Positions 14,530-22,208 of a stretch of DNA of 24,500 bases are shown in pieces (position 1 is the stretch's first letter; each line of letters starts with the position of its first letter). The stretch is from Ornithomonoglobus_A sp045532455 (GTDB taxonomy: Bacteria; Bacillota; Clostridia; UBA1381). Below the pieces are notes generated by a model, which was not told the DNA's origin, did no database searches, and was given only the letters and a program-made list of their open reading frames with translations. Location: the NCBI GenBank assembly GCA_045532455.1, contig JAZSFX010000043.1:1-24500 (forward strand), read 5' to 3'. The position numbers and the translations under genes were made by a program.

Positions 14530-16837
14530 ATATAAGCGCAATTTCTAAAACCTTATTCATATCACTTACGGGTATAAATTTAATATTAGAGCGTATTTCT
14601 TCGGGAACATCGTCAATATCTGCATAGTTATCCTGAGGAATAATAACAGTTTTTATACCTGCACGGTATGCAGCCATCGACTTTTCTTTAAGTCCTCCAA
14701 TAGCAAGCACTCTGCCGCGGAGTGTAATCTCGCCGGTCATTGCGACATCGTTCCTGACCGCTTTGCCCGACAGGGCAGAAACAAGTGCAGTTGCCATTGT
14801 TATGCCGGCAGACGGTCCGTCTTTGGGCACTGCGCCCTCGGGCACGTGAATATGAATGTCCTTGGTTTTATAAAACTTGTAATCTATTCCGAGCTTTTTA
14901 TAGTTTGCCCTGATAAAGCTTGTGGCTGCCTTTGCGGATTCTTGCATAATATCACCAAGCTTGCCCGTTAGTTCAAGTTTTCCGCTTCCGTCCATTACAT
15001 TTACCTCTATTGAGAGGGTATCACCGCCAACAGATGTCCAGGCAAGCCCGCGTACTACACCAATATCGGGTTTTTTATTCATCAAATCAAAGTGGTAGCG
15101 TCTTTTACCAAGCTGCTCCTCAAGATTTTTTGAATTAATTCTTAAAGGCTTGTTGTTCTCTAAAACGCTTATGGCAGCTTTTCTTGCGAGTGCGTCAAGC
15201 TGTTGCTCGAGCTTTCTAACACCTGCTTCCCGTGTGTAATACGAAATTATATCATTTATTGCTTTGTCGTTAATGCCAAACTGCCTTGTTGTAAGTCCGT
15301 TCTTTGTAAGAGTTTTCTTAACAAGATAGTTTTTTGCAATATGGAATTTCTCCGTTGCAGTATAACCGCCAAGCTCTATAATTTCCATTCTGTCGCGCAG
15401 CGGACCGTTTATATTTTCAAGACTGTTTGCAGTTGTTATAAATAGCACCTGCGACAAATCAAATGGAACTTCTATGTAGTGGTCGCGGAATACGTTGTTT
15501 TGTTCGTAATCGAGGACCTCTAACAACGCGGCAGACGGGTCGCCCTTGTAGTCTGCACCCATTTTATCAATTTCGTCAAGCAGTATAAGCGGATTTTTGG
15601 TTTTTGCCTCCGAAATAGCAGACATAATACGACCTTCCATCGCACCTATGTATGTTTTTCTGTGTCCCCTTATATCCGACTCGTCGTGTATACCGCCAAG
15701 TGATATACGTACAAAATTTCTGTTTAATGCCCTTGCAACCGACTTTGCCACAGATGTTTTACCAACACCTGGAGGACCGCAAAGGCAAATTATTGTACCG
15801 TTTTTACCATTTGTAAGCTGACGTATAGCAAGGTATTCCAATACTCTTTCTTTAACCTTTTCAAGACCGTAGTGGTCCTCGTCAAGTATTTCTCTTGCGT
15901 GAGCAATGTCGCTTATTTCATCAGACATTTTCTTCCACGGCAAACCAAGAACAGTTTCGAGATAATTTCTTATAACTGAGCTTTCGGGGGAGGAGGGTGC
16001 CATTCTTGAATATCTTGCTACGTCTTTTAAAAGCTTTTCCTTTGATGTTTCGTTGTCGATAAGTTCTTCTATCTGTTTTTTGAATTCCTCAACGTCATCA
16101 TCTATATTTTCCTTATCACCAAGCTCCTCGTGTATAACCTTAAGTTGCTCGCGAAGATAGTATTCGCGCTGATTTTTGTCAAGGCTCTTTTTGACCTTAT
16201 TATCAATTTCACGCTCGCAGTTATTTATCTTAATTAAATCCTCAAGAGCAATTATAAGTAACTCCGCTCTTATAGCAAGGTCAGGTTCTTCGAGTATTTG
16301 CTGCTTTATCTCGAAATCTATATCAATTTCCGTTGCAATAAAGTTGCATATATGGGATAGCGAGCTTTGAGTCATTATATTTGCATAACGCTCAACAGTA
16401 CCTTGCATATTTTCCGAAAAATATTGTTCATAGGAGCTTTTTAAGCGTCTTACATACGCGCTTTGCATATATCTGTCTCCGTCAAAAAACTCGTTAAATT
16501 CAATGGCCTCTGCCTCTATAAATGGTTTTTGAGAAACTATATCTCCTAATCTTGCACGTCTTATGCCCTCAACCGCAACTCTTACAAGATTACCGGGTTT
16601 ATTCATAACCTGCTTTATTATAGCAACAGTTCCAACGCCGCAAAGGTTGTCCGCTTTTGCTTCTTCGATATCAGCGTCTGTTTGCGCAACAATAAACACC
16701 TCCGTCTTATTTTCGGAAGCGGCGTGCAATGCCTTTATTGAAATTTCTCGTCCTATATCAAAATTTAAGGTTGTATCAGGAAACAAAACAAGTCCTCGTA
16801 CCGCAATAAGTGGCAAAACGACAGTATTTGTACTCAT
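14528..16837 (-). CDS. lon: ATP-dependent protease LonA
   Basis: 769 residues, a complete class A Lon: N-terminal substrate-recognition domain (about 5-200), coiled linker (about 200-300), AAA+ module with Walker A GPPGVGKT (K360, T361) and Walker B LLDEIDKMG, then the protease domain with the Ser-Lys dyad S676 (KDGPSAG) and K719 (GLKEKS), spaced 43 residues as in E. coli Lon. It degrades damaged and regulatory proteins in the cytoplasm. A good ribosome binding site (AGGAAGG, minus strand, 16852-16846) lies 8 bases before the ATG. It has its own promoter in the short gap after the lonB-like gene. No CIRCE or CtsR-type operator was recognised. The order lonB-lonA is that of Bacillus. Confidence 0.97.
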   Translation of the reverse strand: MSTNTVVLPLIAVRGLVLFPDTTLNFDIGREISIKALHAASENKTEVFIVAQTDADIEEAKADNLCGVGTVAIIKQVMNKPGNLVRVAVEGIRRARLGDIVSQKPFIEAEAIEFNEFFDGDRYMQSAYVRRLKSSYEQYFSENMQGTVERYANIMTQSSLSHICNFIATEIDIDFEIKQQILEEPDLAIRAELLIIALEDLIKINNCEREIDNKVKKSLDKNQREYYLREQLKVIHEELGDKENIDDDVEEFKKQIEELIDNETSKEKLLKDVARYSRMAPSSPESSVIRNYLETVLGLPWKKMSDEISDIAHAREILDEDHYGLEKVKERVLEYLAIRQLTNGKNGTIICLCGPPGVGKTSVAKSVARALNRNFVRISLGGIHDESDIRGHRKTYIGAMEGRIMSAISEAKTKNPLILLDEIDKMGADYKGDPSAALLEVLDYEQNNVFRDHYIEVPFDLSQVLFITTANSLENINGPLRDRMEIIELGGYTATEKFHIAKNYLVKKTLTKNGLTTRQFGINDKAINDIISYYTREAGVRKLEQQLDALARKAAISVLENNKPLRINSKNLEEQLGKRRYHFDLMNKKPDIGVVRGLAWTSVGGDTLSIEVNVMDGSGKLELTGKLGDIMQESAKAATSFIRANYKKLGIDYKFYKTKDIHIHVPEGAVPKDGPSAGITMATALVSALSGKAVRNDVAMTGEITLRGRVLAIGGLKEKSMAAYRAGIKTVIIPQDNYADIDDVPEEIRSNIKFIPVSDMNKVLEIALI

Positions 16838-16873
16838 ATTATTAACCTTCCTCTCATATTTTACATACTATAC

Positions 16874-16902
16874 ATTCTACCACATTATTTAATATATTTC
16901 AA
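16874..16902 (-). promoter_or_regulatory. Promoter for lon
   Basis: On the minus strand, TTGAAA (16902-16897) and TAGAAT (16879-16874) have a 17-base spacer and an extended -10 TG. The -35 box begins one base after the stop codon of the upstream lonB-like gene, so lon can be transcribed independently of it. Confidence 0.75.
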
Positions 16903-17985
16903 CTATTTTTTTGGTTTTATGAGTGATATGTCAATTATTTTCTCGTTATCCTTTAAATATTTTTCCTCCTGTTTTTTGTAACGACCTGAATTTATAACCC
17001 ACTCGGCATCACTTAGTAGCACATTATCTCTGTTTTCGAGTTTTGTAACAGAGTAAAGTGTCTGTAATATCTTAATTGCCTCACGACCGTTTGAAGCATA
17101 CGAAGCAATGTATTTCAAAATATCATTATCCATAAAAATACTAAGCTTTCTTGAGGCATTTTTAAGTATCACCTCAATATCCTCACGAGAGAGGGGGTTA
17201 AAGAAAACCTCCACGCATCTTGACCGTACTGCCTCTGGTATTTCGCCTGGCTTTCGTGTGGTTGCGCCAATTAACCTGAAATCTGCAGGAACTCCGTTTG
17301 TAAACATATCGTGAATATATGTGGGAATTTTTTTGTTTGAGGGACTGTAATACGAGCTTTCAAAATGTACACACCTGTCCTCTAAAACTTTTAAGAGTTT
17401 ATTAATCTGAACGTTTGGCAGTTCGCCTATTTCGTCAATAAATAAAACACCTCCGTGAGCTTTCGAAACTGCACCAAGCTTAGGCTGGGGAATACCGGAG
17501 TTGCCAAATGCACCCGCACCCTGATATATAGGGTCGTGAACAGAGCCGATAAGAGGGTCCGCAAAACTCCTTTCATCAAAACGCATAATGGTTGCATCAG
17601 TCTCTATGAAATCAGCAGTGGGTAAAAAGGGTGTATCTTTACTTCTCTTGGCAATATCCAGAGCAAGCCTTGCCGCAGCAGTTTTGCCCACACCGGGAGG
17701 ACCGTATATTATGATGTGTTGCGGATTGTTTCCGCATAACGCTGCCTTTAGTGCGCGTATTCCATCGCGCTGACCTATAATTTCTTCTTCGCACACCGGT
17801 CTTGATTGCTCGGTCATGGGCTCGTTGAGAGAAATGTGTCGCATACGGTTAAGCATTTCGCCCTCTGATTTATTTATATCACTCATTGTTTTGTCATCGG
17901 CACTATCGCCTTTAAGACGTGTGAGAAAATACATACCAATAACAATAGAAAAAAATAACTGCACCGCAACTAAAATATTAGACAT
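16903..17985 (-). CDS. LonB-like AAA+ ATPase lacking the protease domain
   Basis: 360 residues. It follows Bacillus LonB closely through its first two thirds: an N-terminal membrane anchor (about 3-22), MRHISLNEPMTE, Walker A GPPGVGKTAAARL (K101, T102), the LonB-typical LIGSVHDPIYQGAGAFG, Walker B VLFIDEIGEL (D184, E185), sensor-1 LIGATTR and arginine-finger region RSRC, then the lid ending in DAEWVINS. Bacillus LonB (about 550 residues) continues into a Ser-Lys protease domain. Here the protein ends about 30 residues after the lid with a Lys-rich tail and TAG, and only 65 bases separate it from lon, so no protease domain could be hidden by a frameshift. The ATPase motifs are intact. It may act as an unfoldase or adaptor, perhaps with LonA. 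Ribosome binding site GAGGTG lies 6 bases before the ATG. Confidence 0.9.
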   Translation of the reverse strand: MSNILVAVQLFFSIVIGMYFLTRLKGDSADDKTMSDINKSEGEMLNRMRHISLNEPMTEQSRPVCEEEIIGQRDGIRALKAALCGNNPQHIIIYGPPGVGKTAAARLALDIAKRSKDTPFLPTADFIETDATIMRFDERSFADPLIGSVHDPIYQGAGAFGNSGIPQPKLGAVSKAHGGVLFIDEIGELPNVQINKLLKVLEDRCVHFESSYYSPSNKKIPTYIHDMFTNGVPADFRLIGATTRKPGEIPEAVRSRCVEVFFNPLSREDIEVILKNASRKLSIFMDNDILKYIASYASNGREAIKILQTLYSVTKLENRDNVLLSDAEWVINSGRYKKQEEKYLKDNEKIIDISLIKPKK

Positions 17986-18109
17986 TTATAACACCTCACA
18001 AAGTTGGAATATATCAATTTTATGGTATCCTTTTTTGTCATAAATTATATTGGATATAAAAGGATTACAAAAAAATATTAAAATTAGAAATAAAAATGTA
18101 TTATACCTC

Positions 18110-18138
18110 TTGACAAAACATAAAATTAATGGTAAAAT
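18110..18138 (+). promoter_or_regulatory. Promoter for tRNA-Leu
   Basis: TTGACA at 18110-18115 and TAAAAT at 18133-18138, spacer 17, with TGG directly before the -10 box (extended -10). The start site would be near 18145, about 15 bases before the mature tRNA 5' end. Confidence 0.82.
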
Positions 18139-18159
18139 ACTTGGTGTTAAAAAACATAC

Positions 18160-18245
18160 GCCGTTGTGGCGGAACAGGCAGACGCCCGGGACTTAAAATC
18201 CCGTGGGAATAACATCCCGTGCCGGTTCGACCCCGGCCAACGGCA
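18160..18245 (+). tRNA. tRNA-Leu, anticodon TAA (UAA)
   Basis: 86 nt, a class II tRNA with a long variable arm. The acceptor stem GCCGTTG (18160-18166) pairs with CAACGGC (18238-18244), and the discriminator base is A. The anticodon stem CGGGA/TCCCG encloses loop CTTAAAA with anticodon TAA at 18194-18196. The variable arm has GGG/CCC pairing and the T-arm reads GCCGGTTCGACCCCGGC. The CCA end is not encoded (ATAAAA follows), so it must be added by tRNA nucleotidyltransferase. Confidence 0.97.
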
Positions 18246-18246
18246 T

Positions 18247-18285
18247 AAAAAGCGCGATGAGAATTATATCATCGCTCTTTTTTTT
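18247..18285 (+). terminator. Terminator after tRNA-Leu
   Basis: AAAAAGCGCGATGA (18247-18260) pairs with TCATCGCTCTTTTT (18269-18282) with one C-T mismatch and an 8-base loop; a run of Ts follows. It begins two bases after the tRNA. Confidence 0.88.
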
Positions 18286-18324
18286 AAAATAGTATTACAA
18301 ATTTCTAACAAAGACTACCAAAAC

Positions 18325-18353
18325 TTGCTATTTAGGGCGATTTGAATTATAAT
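18325..18353 (+). promoter_or_regulatory. Promoter for the surface polysaccharide operon
   Basis: TTGCTA at 18325-18330 and TATAAT at 18348-18353, spacer 17. Transcription would start near 18360, directly before a small leader hairpin, GGTATTT (18362-18368) with AAATACC (18375-18381). Confidence 0.65.
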
Positions 18354-18432
18354 TAAAAGTGGGTATTTGTATATAAATACCATATAATTGTAAAAAATGT
18401 TTTTAGTATACGTAAGTAAAGGAGCAAATGCT

Positions 18433-20664
18433 TTGAAGAAGAATATTAATATTTTATTGGCACTTATGCAGCTTGTTATAGGCGGAGCAGAAACTCACGT
18501 TGTTGAGCTTGCAAAGGAGCTTAAAAGACGAGGCTATAACGTAATTGTTGCATCAAACGGTGGCGTTTATGTAAAGGAATTGGAGGAGGCAGGCATAAAA
18601 CACTACAATGTCCCCCTGCATAATAAAAAGCCACAGAATTTAGCCATTTCTGCAAAAAGACTAAAAAAGATAATAGAAGACGAAAAAATCGACTTGGTAC
18701 ACTCACACGCAAGAATTCCGTCTTTTGTACTTAACAGACTGTACAAAAAGATGAAGTTCCCGTTTGTTACAACTGCGCACTGGGTATTCAACACAAAGTA
18801 CGGTCTTAAATATATAACCCCATGGGGAGAAAAGGTTGTTGCAGTATCTGAGGATATAAAAAAATATCTTATGGATAACTACAAAATCCCCCAAAACGAT
18901 ATAAGAGTTACAATAAACGGTATTGATACTGAAAAATTCTCTCCATCAACCGACGTGGGCGAAATAAGACAAGAGTTTAATGTGTCGGAGGGGGATAATA
19001 CAATAGTATATGTAAGCCGTCTTGACGAATCAAGAAGTCTTGTTGCAAAGCAGTTAATTTCAATAGTACCTGAGCTTTGCAAAAATATAGAAAAATTAAG
19101 AGTTGTTATTGTTGGCGGCGGTGATGATTTTAATAATATAAAAGCACTGACCAAGGACATAAACAATAAAGTTGGTTACGAGTGCATAACCTTAACGGGT
19201 GCACGTACCGATATTAATAAATTTGCCGCACTTGGTAACTTGTTCGTAGGAGTAAGCCGTGCCGCATTAGAGGCAATGGCTGCGGAGAAACCTGTAGTAA
19301 TTGCAGGTAATGAGGGTTATATAGGCTTGTTCGACGAAAGCTTACTTGATATTGGTATTAACACAAACTTCTGTTGCCGCGGTTGTGCCCAGTCAAGTGC
19401 GGAGTTGCTACAAAGAGACATTTTAAAGTTCTTTAATATGGACAACTCGCAAAAAGAGAACTTGGGTAAATACGGACGTGAACTTATAAAGACAAACTAT
19501 TCAGTTGCAAGAATGGCAGAGGACACATTAAAGGTATACGAATGGGCGCTGTCCAAAAAGAGTGAGATACTTGTTTCGGGCTACTATGGCTTTAAAAACA
19601 ACGGTGATGACGCACTTCTTAAGGCGATAATAAACGACCTTAATAAATTTAAAGAAAGTCCTAATATTGTTGTTTTGAGTGCAGACCCAAAAGAAACCTC
19701 CAGGCATTATTCCGTAAAAGCAATAAACAGAATAAATGTATTCTCTATACTCCGTCATATGAAAAAGGCAGACTTGCTTATCTCGGGCGGCGGAACATTA
19801 ATACAGGACAAAACAAGCTCAAAATCGTTGTGGTATTACCTTATGGTAATAAGGGCGGCGCTTGCAAGGAATGTAAGAGTTATGCTTTACTCCAACGGTA
19901 TAGGTCCACTTGAAAGAGAGAGCAATAAAGTACATGCAAGAAATGTACTGAATAAGGTTGACGTTATAACTCTGCGCGATTCAAAATCAGAAACAGAGCT
20001 TAAGAATATGGGAGTTACAAATCCCAAAATACTTGTAACTGCAGACCCTGCATTCAATCTCGATTGCGGTGATATCGAAGCAGGAGGGCAGATTTTAAAA
20101 AATGCAGGTGTCCCTCAGGATAAAAAGCTGTTGGGAATATCAATCAGAAAACTTGGTATGAGCGAGGCATCAGAGGAAGAAATTGCAAAGGCTATTGATG
20201 AGGCGGTTAAAAAATACGATTTGTACCCTGTCTTTATTCCTATGCAAGAAGCAAAGGACACTTCAATTTCAAAGAGCATAATAAACAAAATGGAGCAAAA
20301 AGCAACATTGCTTGGCGGAATTTCAAGTGTCAGCGATATGCTTGGCGTAGTAGGCAATATGTATATGTGTATTGGTATGAGACTCCATCTTTTAACGTAT
20401 GCGGCAACCAACTCAATACCCGTTATCGGAATTGTATGCGACCCTAAAATAAGCGGATTTATGGAAGTTGTCGGTCAAAAAAGCTACTGCACCATAGACG
20501 AGATTTCAGAGGACAAGCTTGGTAGCCTTATAGATTTATGCATTGATGATTATGACAACATAAAATCAGGCTTAAGTCAAGGCTATACAACATTCAAGGA
20601 AAAAGCAGCGCTTAATGCTAAAATAGCAATAGAACTATACGAAAAGGGGAGTGTTGACATTTGA
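18433..20664 (+). CDS. Fusion protein: GT4 glycosyltransferase + CsaB-type polysaccharide pyruvyl transferase
   Basis: 743 residues with two complete enzymes in one frame. Residues 1-370 form a GT-B glycosyltransferase of family 4: GGAETH at 17-22, AHWVFNTK, a VYVSRLDE-type start to the second Rossmann fold, and the nucleotide-binding E280 region (ALEAMAAEKPVV). Residues 377-743 are a CsaB pyruvyl transferase: YYGFKNNGDD at 384-393, GGGTLIQD from 452, NGIGP, ADPAF and GMRLH (H652). CsaB adds pyruvate ketals to wall polysaccharide, making the ligand for SLH-domain proteins. Start: the TTG at 18433 is preferred over the ATG at 18397, because AAAGGAG (18418-18424) sits 8 bases before the TTG and would otherwise be inside the gene. 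The stop overlaps the next TTG start by 4 bases. Confidence 0.88.
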   Translation: MKKNINILLALMQLVIGGAETHVVELAKELKRRGYNVIVASNGGVYVKELEEAGIKHYNVPLHNKKPQNLAISAKRLKKIIEDEKIDLVHSHARIPSFVLNRLYKKMKFPFVTTAHWVFNTKYGLKYITPWGEKVVAVSEDIKKYLMDNYKIPQNDIRVTINGIDTEKFSPSTDVGEIRQEFNVSEGDNTIVYVSRLDESRSLVAKQLISIVPELCKNIEKLRVVIVGGGDDFNNIKALTKDINNKVGYECITLTGARTDINKFAALGNLFVGVSRAALEAMAAEKPVVIAGNEGYIGLFDESLLDIGINTNFCCRGCAQSSAELLQRDILKFFNMDNSQKENLGKYGRELIKTNYSVARMAEDTLKVYEWALSKKSEILVSGYYGFKNNGDDALLKAIINDLNKFKESPNIVVLSADPKETSRHYSVKAINRINVFSILRHMKKADLLISGGGTLIQDKTSSKSLWYYLMVIRAALARNVRVMLYSNGIGPLERESNKVHARNVLNKVDVITLRDSKSETELKNMGVTNPKILVTADPAFNLDCGDIEAGGQILKNAGVPQDKKLLGISIRKLGMSEASEEEIAKAIDEAVKKYDLYPVFIPMQEAKDTSISKSIINKMEQKATLLGGISSVSDMLGVVGNMYMCIGMRLHLLTYAATNSIPVIGIVCDPKISGFMEVVGQKSYCTIDEISEDKLGSLIDLCIDDYDNIKSGLSQGYTTFKEKAALNAKIAIELYEKGSVDI

Positions 20665-22208
20665 AAACCAAATCAACAGGCAAGGCCCTGCTGCTGACAG
20701 CTGTTTTTATGTCGGCAGCTACAATGCTTGCAAAGGTGCTGGGTTTAGTGCGCGACTCTATGCTTGCGGCAAGCTTTGGTACGGGTATGGAGGCAGATGC
20801 ATTCCTTTCGGCAACAAAGCTACCCACCACAATGTTCGATATGGTTGTAGGCGGTGTTATTTCGGCATCGTTTATACCCATCTTTACAGGTATACTTGCC
20901 AAAAAGGATAAAAAAAGCGCAATGGAGTTTGCCAATAAGTTCATAACACTTATTCTTATGATAACTCTTGCAATAACGGTGATAGGAATTGTTTTTGCAA
21001 AGCCTTTAACAAGCTTTATAGCACCAGGATATATGGGTGATAAGTTTGAACTTACCGTCAAACTCACAAGTATAATGTTCCCGATGATTATATTTACGGG
21101 ACTTGCATTTTCATTTGTGGGTATTTTACAGTCGATGGGTGAGTATAACATTCCGTCTATAATAAGTCTGGTATCAAATCTTGCAATAATATTATATTTT
21201 CCACTGTTTTGTGATAAATACGGAGTTGTGGGTCTATCCGTAACTATGGTTATTGCGTGGAGCTTGCAGGCGCTTGTTCAAATTCCATCACTTGTAAAAT
21301 TCAGATATAAATTCCGCTTGGATTTTAAAATAAAAGACGAAAACATAATAAGTGCGATAAAGCTTGCAGGACCCATGCTCATAAGCACGTGGGTGCAACC
21401 GCTTTCTAATCTTATAACTGCAAGACTTGCCTCGGGTACAGACGGCGCATATGCATCACTCGAGCTTGCAAACAGACTCTATATTATTGTAACGGGAGTG
21501 TTTTCGTTTGTAGTTACAAATTTAATATTTCCAAAGCTTTCAAAAGCTAATGTATCAAATAACGAAGACGAGGCACGAAGCCTTGTTTCAAACTCACTAA
21601 AAGCACTGCTTATAATAATCCTACCAATTATGGCAGGTTTTATAATACTTGCAACTCCTGTTACAAGCATCATATACGAGCACGGAAAGCTTGATAACAG
21701 CGGTGTTATAGTTGTTTCGGGAGCACTTAGATTTTACAGTGTCGGAATGGTGGGCTTAGCGGCAAACGAGGTGCTTTCAAAAACATTCTTCTCAATGAGA
21801 GATAGCAAAACGCCTATGGTAAACGCGCTCTTGAGTATGATACTGAACATTGTATGTGCATATCTTCTGTTTGGTAAAATGGGCACAAACGGACTTGCAT
21901 TGTCAGTTGCAATCGGAAGTATATTTAATGCAATTCTAAATCTTTTATGTCTTATAGGAAAGGATAATAAAATATTTAAAATTGCAGACCTAACCGAAAT
22001 TTCAAAAATGGCAATTTCAACACTCGTTATGGCGTCGGTTGTTATATTGGTATATAACTTTATGTATACAGCCCAAAGAACTATCTTAAATCAACTGATA
22101 ATATGCGCTGCCTGTGCAATATCGGGAGCGATTGTATATGCAGTTGTACTTTATTTAATAAGGGTTAAGCTAATACGTCAACTATTGGGGAAAGGAGACA
22201 GAGAATGA
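20661..22208 (+). CDS. murJ: MurJ/MviN-type lipid-linked oligosaccharide flippase
   Basis: 515 residues with about 14 membrane helices. The N-terminus shows the MurJ signature: LGLVRDSMLAASFGTGMEADAF, then VVGGVISASFIPIF and FIAPGY. In most bacteria MurJ flips lipid II for peptidoglycan. Within a surface polysaccharide operon, a paralogue could instead flip the lipid-linked wall-polysaccharide unit; the sequence alone does not decide. It starts at TTG (20661), whose last bases form part of the TGA stop of the fusion gene, with GGGGAG about 9 bases before, so translation is probably coupled. The end overlaps the next gene by 4 bases (ATGA). Confidence 0.88.
   Translation: MKTKSTGKALLLTAVFMSAATMLAKVLGLVRDSMLAASFGTGMEADAFLSATKLPTTMFDMVVGGVISASFIPIFTGILAKKDKKSAMEFANKFITLILMITLAITVIGIVFAKPLTSFIAPGYMGDKFELTVKLTSIMFPMIIFTGLAFSFVGILQSMGEYNIPSIISLVSNLAIILYFPLFCDKYGVVGLSVTMVIAWSLQALVQIPSLVKFRYKFRLDFKIKDENIISAIKLAGPMLISTWVQPLSNLITARLASGTDGAYASLELANRLYIIVTGVFSFVVTNLIFPKLSKANVSNNEDEARSLVSNSLKALLIIILPIMAGFIILATPVTSIIYEHGKLDNSGVIVVSGALRFYSVGMVGLAANEVLSKTFFSMRDSKTPMVNALLSMILNIVCAYLLFGKMGTNGLALSVAIGSIFNAILNLLCLIGKDNKIFKIADLTEISKMAISTLVMASVVILVYNFMYTAQRTILNQLIICAACAISGAIVYAVVLYLIRVKLIRQLLGKGDRE

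Noticed and set aside
16838..16902. Possible frameshift hiding the LonB protease domain
   Set aside because: A protease domain needs about 600 bases, and only 65 separate the two genes. The lon frame itself begins with a normal Lon N-domain, so nothing of LonB is hidden there.
20618..21151. 177-residue minus-strand open frame opposite murJ
   Set aside because: It is a shadow of the murJ frame. Its composition mirrors the hydrophobic codons of the flippase, and there is no start signal.
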